Shown here piece after piece: positions 22,171 to 32,889 of a stretch of DNA of 64,000 nucleotides. This DNA comes from Taenia hydatigena. Its lineage: Eukaryota > Platyhelminthes > Cestoda > Cyclophyllidea > Taeniidae. Where the stretch lies: contig JADWOT020000003.1 of NCBI GenBank assembly GCA_036345935.2, positions 20,292,509 to 20,356,508 on the forward strand. Direction: 5' to 3'. A program made the position numbers and the translations under genes. The notes under the pieces were generated by a model. The model did no database searches. It saw only the letters and a program-made list of their open reading frames with translations, and was not told the origin of the DNA. Positions within the stretch are counted from its first letter, which is position 1; each line of letters starts with the position of its first letter.

Positions 22171-24937
22171 TTAGGAGGGAGCAGAGGTAGGTCTAGCAGG
22201 CCGTTGGAGTCCTTCTTCCTGTTTGACTATGGGTTGTGAGGATGAGGCATAGGGCACTGAGGTGTTTGGAACCTCCTCATCGCAGTCCATTGCTTGATTC
22301 AATAGGGAGTAGAATTCGTTTGCCGTGGTTGGACGAATAATGACAGAAGGAAGCTCCTCTGAGGCTCTTGCGGGGTTGTCCTCCGCCACTTTTATGGGTT
22401 GCCGTGGCGGTGTTCGCCGCGGCGACTCCTGTCGGGGCCTAGACGGCCCTGGTTGGGGTTCTGGCTCATCCTCCTCGTCATCATCATCTGAGATTACAAT
22501 TGGTGAGGAGGGTCTATTTAGCATCTGTGGGCGGAGCCTCCGCCTACTGCGCCGCTCCTCATAAAACTCTATAAATGCCTTGAACATATGTGCAAATTCG
22601 GTGGGCTTCATGTGCTCCGCTGATCTTCGACGGTAGCAACAGCAACAGTGTTTCCTGTGCTCCACACAACATCGAGGAATGGAAGAACAACCGCTTGAGG
22701 ACTGTTGAGTCGATGACTCCTCACTATCAGAAACAATAATAGCTTCGTCATTATCCCCCTCCGTCTCGGAGTTATCTTCTCCTACCGCGATCGTTACAGC
22801 ATTTGCCTCTCGAAGAGATGTGTGAGGCCTGGGAAGTCGTAAAGGAGGTTGAGAAGCTTCATTATGATCCCTGGACTCCACCGATGGGAGAGGGGTGTTT
22901 GGACGGACAGCGTAGGTCGGTTGCGAGAAGAAAGCGATGAGATTGGCGATGCGACGCAAAATTAGGTGCCTCCCGTGATGTGTGAGCCTCTCCAAGGCGG
23001 ATCCGATGCGCGCCTGATCAATTAGCTCGCAGAGTCCCATCTGTGCCACCTCGTCGGACCAGGTCTGTTCGGCCATACGGGATAGGAGGCCGCGTATACC
23101 GTGACGTCGTAGGTGGTAGACGGAGTCATTCGAGTTGACGAGCCTACTGGGGTTATAGGAAGCCGGACATTGGAGGGTCTGACAGGCCATTCGAACGATA
23201 TTGTTGTCTGGATGCGAGGTGAATGACATGAAAGGTGATCGTGGGGCGTTGAAGAGGTGACGGTATAACCATTGCGCCGTCTCCTTAGATACTCCCTCAA
23301 GGGAATTCGCAAAACCGCCGGCAGCCCCATCGCCGGGCCTTGGAGTTGTGTAAACAGCGGTATGCATTGGCGGACTGTGCTCCAGACGCATATGTCCTAG
23401 AAGGTAAATAATAGAACAGTTTAAACTCCATCCGCCTTCCTAGTTTCGTACACGTGTGCAGATACCTCCAGTGAAGTGGTTTGCGTAGAGACAGGATTGG
23501 GAGTAGTACTCCTGCAGGGTGCCAGAAAACCTAGCAAATTGGAGAAGCTCCCAGCTGAAGTGCTTTAAGGCGCTGGTGGAAACGGATTCGAGGAGTCCGT
23601 CACCACCCTGATCTCGATCGTCTATCCCTCTGATGGCATCGGCAAAATCGTCCACTCGGGCTAGTGGCACAAGGTGGGAAGCAATGCGACACACAATGCT
23701 CATCGACAACCGGCCTAGTGCCTCCGAAGGGTTCGAGTTTCCCCTGCCCAACGGTTGAATTGCAACGGCTCCGCGATTCGATTGCATGTAGTCTACCCAG
23801 GGTGCAAGGTAGAACAGTTCTCTTTGAGTGAAGTCGATGAGACGCGTTTGTAGAGCCTCGTTTTCCGCGAGAAAGGAGCGACTAGTGCAGCGGGTAAGGC
23901 ACGAAAGGGTCTCCGCGGTATTTGAGTGGGCGGGTAGAGGAGTGGGATAGGTATAAAACTTGTTGACGTAGACTAGGCGTCTCAGTAAGTTCGGATTTGT
24001 CGTCGTGGTGCGAAGAGCACGCACAACAAGGGTCATAAGAAGTGTCGAGCGGGGCTCCGGATGGAAAATCCTTGTTTTACAGCAAAAGAGGGAGTTTTCA
24101 GGAAAGCACTGTGTATAACCGTGTTACTCGCTAAAAAAGTAACTTACGTGTCTGAGGTATTTGAAACAGCAAGCGAAGATCGGTGAAGGCTGGTATTGAG
24201 GAGGTTGACTATCGGGGTCATGAGGTTGATGACATCTCGGGGCGATGAACGTATATCGTATTCCTTGAAGTTACTGTCAGAATTGATGGAGTGGATAATT
24301 TTCCGAACGAGGGCCTTGCACAGAGGGCAGGTGGGATTTATTCGCACCCACTGGAGAATGCATTGAAAACAGTAAGTATGCATGCAAGGGAGGAGATAGG
24401 ACTGATTGACTTTTCGGTCTCTACAAATGGCACAGTCGTCGTCCGCATTGGAATCTTTGGTGAGGGTAGCAGCAGCGTCAGCGCCACTGAACATTCTATC
24501 TTTCACCAACTTGGTTTCAGCGCCTGCATTGGCAAAATCATCGGGCCCTTCGGTGTTGAAAGGCAAAGCAGAAGAACCACCATCTACACCCCTATTCATG
24601 GCATCAGAAACCGCAACTGATGCAAGAGAGCGAGGGTTACGGCGCAGGCGTTGTGCAAGGGTCTAAAAAAGGAGTGAGGAAAGTTACCAAACGAAGAGGC
24701 GCATGTATACGAAGAGTAGAAACCTACACTCCTTGCACGAGTGATCCTCGATGCAGTGCCTTCAAGCAGCTCTTGGTGCCTTCGTCGGCTAGAGCGTGTT
24801 CTAATGGTAGTGGGAGCGAATTCTCCTTCCGCCACGGTAGAACGTAGGTGCGGTGAGGAGTCGGAAGATGAGGTGGTAACTGGATACCAGGATCGGTCAA
24901 TTGGAGATCGTGAACGACTTTTCGAGGAATGATTCAT
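22171..24937 (-). CDS. TOPORS: TOPORS-like RING E3 ubiquitin/SUMO ligase
   Basis: TOPORS is a nuclear RING ligase acting on ubiquitin and SUMO. Four exons, 24937-24728, 24662-24148, 24070-23466 and 23396-22171, join in phase into 851 residues. The N-terminus is Ser/Arg-rich. The RING finger (about 147-185) has CAIC, CMHTYCFQC and CPLC, followed by a FKEYDIR stretch matching the FKEY block after the human RING. The central region (about 270-600) is helical, with repeated QRELFYLAPWV-type and LLQFARF segments like the human middle domain. Two acidic motifs resemble SUMO-interacting motifs: AIIVSDSEESS (about 662-672) and PIVISDDDDEEDE (about 742-754). A Cys-rich patch CCVEHRKHCCCC lies between them. 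The long RS-rich tail of human TOPORS is missing. STUB1 lies just upstream on the same strand. ATG 24937 was chosen; the frame upstream has no ATG. Confidence 0.8.
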
Positions 24938-25365
24938 TGCTGGAGACAATGAAGTAGGCACGCGTTTACTACTTGCGACCAAAACCAATGTGCATCGTAG
25001 AACACCAAAAAATGCGTGGTAGCGTACCGGTGACGCTTGAGACCGAAGATATGCTGCAACTGGCGTTGTCAGTTACAAAATTTCGACTTATTCAGGTAAA
25101 TAGGCGAGTGTTAGTTATAAGTCATGCATTTATCGAAATTCTGAGTATCAGTTCTGTTCAACAATGACACAAAGCGTGACCTAACGGTTCAGAGGTTGTT
25201 ACACGAACACAAGCAGCCGAGCAAGCATACACAAACAAACCAAAAGATCGCAAATTGAACGTGCTATGGTATTTAACAATTATTAAACAGAGAGAAAATA
25301 AGAACAAAGTAGAATTCACTGTACAAATTTGCGCGTAGTAACGAAAGTAGACGGGAGTGAAGTGT

Positions 25366-27046
25366 TTAGAAGCCATCAGCCCATGGATTCTCTTCAAGGA
25401 ACTTTGAGATGACTTCCTTCATTGCTAAGTTGGGAATGAGCTGGTCTTGCGTCAGGGGTTGCCGAGTGATGGGATCGAAGTGCCCAACCTGTCTCAGGTG
25501 CGCCTGTATTGATTGCCGGTCATAGGTTATGCCGCTAGGGGTGATCACAGGATCCTGCATCAGCTCAAAACTTATCTGACCACAGAGGTAATCGGGCAGC
25601 TCCCGCTTCATTCGCCTCTCGTCGACCTATAGATGTAATATGAGACGAGAGAGGAGGTCTGATCGATCCAATGCAAGAAAAAAGTCATAGGTAAAAGGAG
25701 ATTAAAGCAAAAACTTAACTGCATATGAGAACACTGACCTGTGCGAAAATGGCATCCAAATCACGCAGTCTGGCCGCCGTTTCGGCCTCTATTTGGCTAG
25801 CATTTGGGGGTAGACGTCGAATAGAGACTTGGACGTCCACACCAGCGCTGTCTCTATCACCGTCCAGAGTATCTCGTCCGGATTCAGAGAGAGAAAGTGA
25901 TTCCATTTTATCCGTTACTTTCTTCGACTTCTTCAAGACATCTCCGCTCTCCTCCTTTGCACTGCTTTCTTGCAGGGCCTTAAGCCGACGCTCACCATCC
26001 TCAAGTATCAGTTTGCTAAGGTAAGCCTATGCAAGATAGAAAGCATTCAATCATACCCTAACTGTTGTGCATTTGAACTGGGATTCCGCGTGTGCATGCG
26101 AGTACCCCTACCGATTCAGCACGAAACATAAATACTAATTTGTGGTAGCGACACAGTTGCATTGTATATACCACCATGAGAGCCTTTAATTCTTTCTCAA
26201 GATCCGACTTTCACACGGGTGACATGGGGTTGTGCACACGCCACCTACGCTGCTGGCCTAGTCTACCAACCTTGCATAACGTTTGTAAATAAAGCGTCCC
26301 CTTGACTAGCATGCTGTCTTCAAAATGCTATAACTAGCCTGAAATTCGACCTCCTCCTGGCGGCGTTTTTCGTCCAGCTGTTCAAAACGCTTTCGTTTCG
26401 CCAGACGAATAGAGGCGGCAATGTCATCACCAAAGTTTTTGTGTGTCTCCAAGGCCAGCGAGTGCGCAGTGGTGAGTTTTGCCACAGCCTCGTCATAATG
26501 ACCCAGGGCCAAGTGGCATTGACCCGCGAAAAAGAAAGCCTTCAGGTTGCTCGGATCCAGTTCAAGAGCCCGTCTGGCGAGAAAATAAAATAACCAGTCT
26601 TTCATACCATTAATTGTCCTAAGAATAAGCTTACAGCCTAGTTAGGGAATTAAAGGTAGTCCTATTCAACATCTATTTGATGGCGTATCGTGAACAAAAC
26701 TATAAAAGTTTTCCAAGGATTACTAGGAATCTTGAGTAATGTTGGGAAGGCTTTGGAGGCAAACGTTGGTATTCCAGATGAGAGTAGATACCTTAAGTTA
26801 AACATGAGGGCGAATATGGGAACAAAGGCCAATCAAGAAAGAGATGGAAGAATGGCTAACTCACCGACAATCAGCAAGTGCCCGGTCATAAAGTTTCATT
26901 TGCAGGTAGCAGAGTGCTCGGTTCGAGTAGTATGTGGAGATGGAGCCGTTCTTTTTAATGGCAAGGGTGTAGCACTCAATAGCTCGTGCGTTGTCGGAGG
27001 CGGCAAAAAACCTATTACCACTGTCTTTGAGCTCTGAGTGCGACAT
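25366..27046 (-). CDS. STUB1: STUB1/CHIP co-chaperone U-box E3 ubiquitin ligase
   Basis: CHIP binds the C-terminal EEVD of HSP70/HSP90 through TPRs and ubiquitinates chaperone clients through its U-box. Exons 27046-26865, 26573-26339, 26026-25739 and 25626-25366 give 321 residues (human 303). The TPR domain has [11 protein letters not shown] (including the Lys that contacts EEVD in human CHIP), [12 protein letters not shown] and [17 protein letters not shown] helical linker carries a Ser/Asp-rich insert of about 50 residues longer than in human. The U-box is in the last exon ([36 protein letters not shown]). Intron 2 appears to use a GC donor (CAG-GCTAGT), because only that junction keeps both frame and homology (see findings). 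The start is set at ATG 27046; a CAG acceptor just upstream (27062) means a further 5' exon is possible. About 430 bp separate it from the TOPORS-like gene. Confidence 0.93.
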
Positions 27047-28000
27047 CCGCGACAAATCCAACTGAAAGAGGACGCAAAACTAGATTTGTTTCCTCCCTAC
27101 TCTACTAACACACCAACGCAGCATGCTACACCAAAAAGGCATCTATACCTACGAACACTTGTGTGCGAAGAGCAACAGTGAAGGATTTGGCAAACCGATG
27201 GCCATTGTTTAAACCATACAAAAGTATACGGCTCTCAGAGAACAGAGGACTGCTCATACTGCTCAGGGAACCGCAGAAATGAACACATACATCGAATCAA
27301 CTACAAACTTTTATCGACTATAAGAGGGTCCGTAGGCATGAGCTAGTGTTATGGAACTTTGTACAAATATATGCACTTATTTCAAACTTGGTAGAGGAAC
27401 TCCGTTTTGTAAACCAAGTCATAGCAAGTAAGACTCAAGAGCTCTTACAATGTATTCAAGCTCACAAATACGTAAAGAAGGGGTTATTAACAAAACTCAC
27501 GGGTTTAGACTTTTCCATTTGATATATATATTATTTTACAAATTTATCATTCGCAAAACCTGGAGTATATTTCTAAACAGTCTTCCAGAATCCTATAGAG
27601 AAAGCTAGATTCAGTCAAACCCCACAATTTCTTCCCTCAAAAAAGCCGCGGCAAATCTATTAAAGCATTACTGACGGCTTCACTAAAGCAAATCCTGCGA
27701 TTATGCTATGATGTCCCGGCACATGATTTTGCTTAAGATCAAACACTCACAGAGAAAATTGTTTTAAAAGGTGACGTGATGCTGGTGGCGTTAGTTTTTC
27801 TAAGTTTTTATGGCAACCTATTCCTGAAAATTCCGGTAACTGTTTTACTAATCTAACTGAAGCATATATTTTATGGAGGACAAATTGTCTTTTAAAGTAG
27901 CCAACATGCAAACGCTTGCTTCATTCGTTTATTCGAAGCATGTACTTCATTTATTGTACTATCTTGGGAATTCAACTAATGCATTTCGTGGCTCCCAAAA
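27047..28000. other. AT-rich intergenic region
   Basis: This is the upstream region of STUB1 and should include its promoter. No repeat of families A or B and no supported exon were seen. Confidence 0.45.
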
Positions 28001-28004
28001 TCTT

Positions 28005-28110
28005 AAAGGCGAAAGAAGACATAATACTCGGGCAGATTATATATACATATATATAAACATTCAACATACAGTAGGATCAGGGCTGCTGGCATGGAGCAGT
28101 GCCACCCAGT
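28005..28110 (-). repeat. Truncated LTR-A fragment
   Basis: It matches the central part of LTR-A on the minus strand: GGCGAAAGAAGACATAATACT, the ATATATATA tract, CATTCAACA and GCTGGCATGG blocks in order. The outer ends are lost. Confidence 0.55.
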
Positions 28111-28257
28111 GCAGGTGAAAATGCCAAGACACAAATTGGTTCCCTGCAACATGTTATGGTTCTGTGACTTTTAAAGTCGTGGTTAAAATTACCGATGTTG
28201 TAAAATAATCTCTATCAAGTTGAACATGAGTTTGAGGCTTGTGGGTATGGTTGTAGG

Positions 28258-28489
28258 TGTAGGCGATTCCTCCCTTTCCTCCTCTCCTCTTTTACCACCC
28301 CTGTTGTGAGAAGGCTAGAGGTTTCTAGACATCTTTATTATGAGCACAGAGAGAAGATGCGGTGAAGAAAAAATTTTACAACGAGGGTGCCCTGGACTCC
28401 GGGGAGAGACCACGTTTTTCCACGACCAGGTTTAAATTGTCCTCCAGCTTCTCACCCACAAAGAACATTTAAAGAACATAAATATTACA
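28258..28489 (-). repeat. Diverged LTR-B copy
   Basis: The minus strand starts TGTAATATTTATG and follows LTR-B through TTTAAATGTTCTTTG, the AATAAAGATGTC block and a C-rich 3' part. Indels break the conserved 22-codon frame here. The right boundary is sharp and the left boundary approximate. Confidence 0.65.
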
Positions 28490-28888
28490 AAAGTCCTATG
28501 CCTGCACCTTGGTCAGTCTAATCACCCCTCGTATCCAGCAATATAGTTATAAATATCGCTAACACAAGCTGCCGCACTTTGCGGTGTTGGGATAATCTCC
28601 AGTGGTAAAATAGACTCCATGCCACAGCGATCACTTGGCAGTAATTTTTGCTACTATATAACACTTAGAATTTTTTATGAATTCAAAGAAGCCAAATCAC
28701 CCTAAAGAAAGTGTAATACAAGGCGTGAACAAGGGCTATTGGACTTCTCACCAGTTCTGAATCCCACGCCTCGGAGTGAACACGCAGTTCGCTTAGACCA
28801 AAGGTTCCTCGTAGCTAAATAATCTCTAGTTGGAAAATGCTCTTAATTGTTAGAGGTGTCCTTATTTCGTTCCTTTTATAATCCTCCC

Positions 28889-29060
28889 TGTAGCGTCCCG
28901 AGGCTCCCTCGAAGGCAAAAGAAGGCTGAATGCTAGAGTAGAATATATATATTCAACGGACAGAGGGAAATGAGACGTTGGCATGGCCCAGCGGTCAGCC
29001 TACGCAGCTAGGGCCAGTTGGCCACCTCTGTCACCCTGACCAAACAAACAAAGTACTACA
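28889..29060 (-). repeat. Solo LTR-A with 5-bp target duplication
   Basis: 172 bp, TGTAGTACTTTGTTTG to GGGACGCTACA on the minus strand. It is flanked by CTCCC at 28884-28888 and 29061-29065. It has no internal sequence, so it is a solo LTR. Confidence 0.88.
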
Positions 29061-29250
29061 CTCCCTTTTATTTTTTTCATTAATTTCCAAATCCCTTTCC
29101 CTTCTTATCTTTGAAATAAATATCGATTGTCGGACTACCTCTGCTCTGTATTTTTATTAAATCGCGCTAAGACCATGATCCTTTTACAAATTAAAAGGCT
29201 TTTTCCTTACCAACTATGATTTATAACACAATAACTCCACCACGTTTAGT

Positions 29251-29444
29251 TGTTTCTGCAGAGTCCCGAGACTTCCCTGAACACAAAGAAGGCATAATAC
29301 TTGGACGGAAGGCATATGTATTCAACAAACAGATAGAATTTGAGGCTGCCGGCATAGCTCTGAGGCCAACCCACCCGTCAAAATTTATATGGCTACCCAC
29401 GTGACCGCAAACCTGACTGGCAATCAAACAAACAACATATTGCA
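29251..29444 (-). repeat. Diverged LTR-A copy
   Basis: GAGTCCCGAGACTTCCCTGA, AAGAAGGCATAATACT, GTATTCAACAAACAGA and GCCGGCATAGC keep the order of LTR-A blocks on the minus strand, with an insertion near the far end. Ends are approximate. Confidence 0.55.
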
Positions 29445-29781
29445 ATGCCAACAACTCAAGCCCCTTTCTGTAAGCCGAAAATATACATTCTGTCCCCAGT
29501 ATTATGTCATCTATCATCCTAATGAAGTCTCAGCGCGTTAAGTTCAACCTTATTACTTCCGCAAAGACTGTGTTTAAGCAAAGCGAAAGTCACTTGAAGA
29601 GACAAATGTGCAAGCTGAAATTTTGCTACAGCTCTGGTAAAAAAATGAGAACTCAAAATGCAAGCAAGAGGTAGGAATAGAACCTTTCCGTACGCAAGTA
29701 CAAACACACTATTCAAAAATCTGCCTAGCCGCAAATTGAAGCACAAAATGGATCTTTGCATGTAATGGCTATAGAAAGTTC

Positions 29782-30652
29782 TGTAATGATTTTTTTGTTT
29801 GGACTTCCGGTTTCGGTCAGGGTCACAGAGGTGACCATATTTCTCTAGCTGCCTAGGCTGGCCTCTGGGCCACGCCAGCAGCTTATTTCCCTCTGTTCGT
29901 TGTATATATATAGTCTACTCTAGCATTTTGCATTCTTTTGCCTTCGAGGGAGCCTCGAAACGCTACATTAGTGGTAGCGAGAAGCGGGCCCGACTCTATT
30001 GGGCCTTTATCCTGATCTCTACCGCGTGTGGCATGTTGCAGCGGTGCAAAGAAGTGCATGTGCGACGGATGGGCCAATAGCGATGTCCGCCTCTGGCCTC
30101 TACCCCATCTATGTGTTCTACAAGAAAACTATTAACAACTGGAAAGTCCCGTTCCAAAGATTACCCTTAATATACTTGCTTAAGGAGATCGTCGTGCCAA
30201 CGCCTCCCTATGCACATATTGATGGTCGGCAGAACCACTTATGCTGAGCTTTGTTCCCAAGCCAAACGAAACTCCAAATCTAATGCACTGCCAAGAGGGA
30301 TAACTGACGTTGGTGTCAAGCATCACCTCAATCACGTCGAATTTCGGCGACTGGCATGGTTAGCTCGTGGGTGCTTCTTGCAGCACTGATTATGTTGCGA
30401 TGGCTGACGCGGGAGGTGTACCAAGGGGCGCGTTGGGGGCGACGCTCGAAAGAGGAGAGGGGCAATGTAGTACCTTGTTTGTTCGAACTACCGGTATCGG
30501 TCAGAGTCATAGAGGTGGTCATATTGCCCTAGCTGCGTGGGCTGACCTCCGGGCCATGCCAGTAGCATATTTTCTTCTGACTGTTGAACATATATGTTCT
30601 TACCCTAGTATTGTGCCTTCTTTTACCTTCGAGGGAGCCTCGGGACGCTACA
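29782..30652 (+). mobile_element. TRIM-like LTR element (LTR, PBS-like site, ~500 bp, purine tract, LTR)
   Basis: 5' LTR 29782-29967 (186 bp), a primer-site-like sequence starting TTAGTGGTAGCGAGAAGC at 29968, a roughly 498-bp internal region, a purine tract GAAAGAGGAGAGGGG at 30449-30463, and a 3' LTR 30466-30652 (187 bp). The two LTRs share all block positions but are visibly diverged, so the insertion is old, or the LTRs derive from two events. No protein coding capacity for gag, protease, RT or integrase is present, so mobilisation would have to rely on another element. TRIM elements of similar size have been described in taeniid tapeworms; membership of that family is an inference. No flanking duplication was found. 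Confidence 0.7.
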
Positions 30653-30808
30653 CTTACTGTTAGGAGGCTGAGTACTCTGACATCTTTATTGAAGATCAGG
30701 AAAAGGTATAGAGTAATACTGTGGAAGAGTTCAAGATAGGTACGAGCCGACTTCTAGAGAGCGGCTACACTGGCCTACAAGGCACGTTTAAAGAACACAA
30801 GTATAACA
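30653..30808 (-). repeat. Truncated LTR-B copy abutting the TRIM-like element
   Basis: The minus strand begins TGTTATACTTGTG and follows LTR-B through the AATAAAGATGTC block. It is cut at the base after the TRIM 3' LTR, losing about 45 bp of its 3' end. One base is missing after ATG, so the conserved frame is broken. Confidence 0.65.
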
Positions 30809-31098
30809 GTAGGAAAACTAGTTTTGCCTTACTTGTAGACTATTAAAAAAACAAATGTTTTAAAAATGGTTTGAATTTTTCGTCAAGGTACAGTAGGTAT
30901 GCGATTTAAATAACAAAGCACAACAAACCTGTAAATAATTAAATCAGCATAAAATTAAACGTTAAATGAGCATTAATTGAAATATTTTATTTTTAAAATT
31001 CCTTAAAAAGGCGTCAACTGAAGACATAAACAAATGTTTTAACTTATCCGAAACTCGGGCTTTAACCTTGAAAGTGTTCAAGTCGGACAGGTTTGGAG

Positions 31099-31105
31099 TA
31101 TAAAT
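31099..31105 (+). promoter_or_regulatory. TATA-box-like element of the GDH gene
   Basis: TATAAAT about 64 nt upstream of the assigned start codon 31169. If functional, transcription would start near 31125-31135, giving a short leader directly before the ATG. This position is inferred from the sequence only. Confidence 0.35.
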
Positions 31106-31168
31106 TACGGCCAGAATGTCGGGTGTTCCTTGTCAAACGACGCGATATCTACGATCAATTCCCTAGAA

Positions 31169-32889
31169 ATGGCACCAAATGAGGCTACCGAACCTTCGTT
31201 CCATGAAATGGTTAAAATGTTTGCAAAAGAGGCTGTTCCTCACGTCCAAAGGAAACTACTAGCTGAGTTACCTTTCAAAGGCTCGACAACCGAGAAAGAG
31301 CACTACATTAAGGGCATTATGATGTCAATGGAACAATGCGATGATGTTTTAGAGTTTAACTTTCCCATTAAATTGGACAACGGTGAATTCGAGATGATTC
31401 AGGGGTGGCGTGCGCAGCACTCTCATCACGTTACACCATGCAAGGGAGGCATTCGCTTTGCTTCGGATGTCAACATGAACGAGGTCAAGGCTCTAGCTAG
31501 TTTGATGACCTACAAGTGTAGTGTCGTCGACGTGCCATATGGTGGCGCTAAAGCTGGTGTCAAAGTCGATCCCGCGAAGTATTCGTTGGGCGAACTAGAA
31601 AGAATCTGCCGCCGATTTGCACTTGAATTGGCAAAGAAGAACTTCATGAGTCCAACCTCTGATGTGCCCGCTCCTGATGTCGGCACAGGTGAGAAAGAGA
31701 TGGCGTGGATCGCCGATACCTATGCCAACACCGTTGGACTAGGGGATATCAATGCCCTGGGTTGTGTTACTGGAAAGCCTGTTCAATATGGAGGCGTGGA
31801 GGGTCGTACTGCTGCAACTGGTCTTGTGAGTTTTCTCTCTTATTTCGTCTTACATTGTTTGAAAAGGAAAAACTACCTTATCTTGCCCATCTAAATGTAG
31901 GGTCTTTTCTTCGGTGTGAGGAACTTCCTGAACTCAGCGAAGAACTGCAAGGCTTGTGGTCTCGATAAGCCAGGTCTTGCCGGAAAGACGATAATTATTC
32001 AGGGCTTCGGTAATGTTGGATCATATTCCTTCCGATTCCTTCAAGAAGGCGGTGCAAAAATTATTGGTCTGATTGAAATTGATACTGCTCTCTACGATGC
32101 TGGCGGAATGAACTTCAAAGAGCTCATCGAATACAGAAATGTATTATTTTTGATTTTGTTTTCTTGGAGGTCTTGGATTTCTTTTCTTCTCTATTTTTAA
32201 AAATGTTTTTTTTTTTTTCATTCTTAGGCTCATGGCGGCCTGAAAGGATTCCCTGGTGCCAAGGAGGTTGATCGGAAGGAGCTGATGTACAATGAGTGCG
32301 ACGTTCTCATTTGTGCTGCTCTGCAAAAGCAAATCACCGCTGAGAATGTGGACAAGATCAAAGCAAAAGTGATTGCTGAAGGCGCTAACGGTCCCACTAC
32401 TTTCTACGCTCATAAACAGCTCCTCAAGCGCAATATTATGGTTATTCCTGATCTATACTTGAATAGCGGTGGTGTTACCGTTTCATACTTTGAGTGGCTG
32501 AAGAATTTGAACCACGTTAGCTTTGGGCGTCTTAATTTTAAGTACGAGAAGGAGAACGCCATGTGTCTTCTGCGTAAGTGTCACTTCTGTGTGTCCGCTT
32601 TTGTAGAATGGGTTATGCTGTAATATTCTTTTACTTCCCTTTAGGTAACGTTGAAGCGTACCTTGGAAAGTCGTTGAGTCCGTCTAAGGAACTTTCTGAT
32701 CGCATGGATAATGCCTCGGAATTGGATATCGTCAACTCTGGCCTTGAGTACACCATGGAGCGTGCAGCCAATCAGATAATGGAAGTTGCTGAGCGCTATA
32801 ACTTGGGTCTAGACTTTCGTACTGCTGCCTATATTCTGGCTGTGGAGAAAGTATTTTACGCGCTCCACCTTTCTGGCAACATCTTCTAA
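31169..32889 (+). CDS. GDH: Glutamate dehydrogenase (NAD(P)+-dependent, hexameric animal type)
   Basis: It catalyses reversible oxidative deamination of glutamate to 2-oxoglutarate and ammonia. Exons 31169-31825, 31901-32140, 32228-32573 and 32645-32889 give 495 residues. Substrate-domain motifs are [14 protein letters not shown] (about 88-101) and [13 protein letters not shown], with the catalytic Lys near 128. The dinucleotide-fold loop GFGNVG is at about 254-259. AEGANGPTT and [17 protein letters not shown] follow. The C-terminus ends ALHLSGNIF. Length matches the mature animal enzyme. No mitochondrial presequence is encoded from ATG 31169 ([14 protein letters not shown]); an in-frame open stretch reaches back to 31043, so a targeting exon joined at an acceptor near 31090 cannot be excluded. 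The antenna segment typical of animal GDH appears shortened near the exon 3/4 junction. Introns are 71-87 nt. Confidence 0.95.

Noticed and set aside
22325..24932. Plus-strand ORFs, including Gly/Ser-rich frames
   Set aside because: They are mirror images of the acidic and RS-rich coding of the TOPORS-like gene on the minus strand.
27047..27061. Extended STUB1 N-terminus starting at 27061
   Set aside because: The first codon there is TTG, not ATG; the first real ATG is at 27046.
31116..31166. ATG upstream of the chosen GDH start
   Set aside because: It is out of frame and hits a stop after 17 codons; at most a short upstream ORF.
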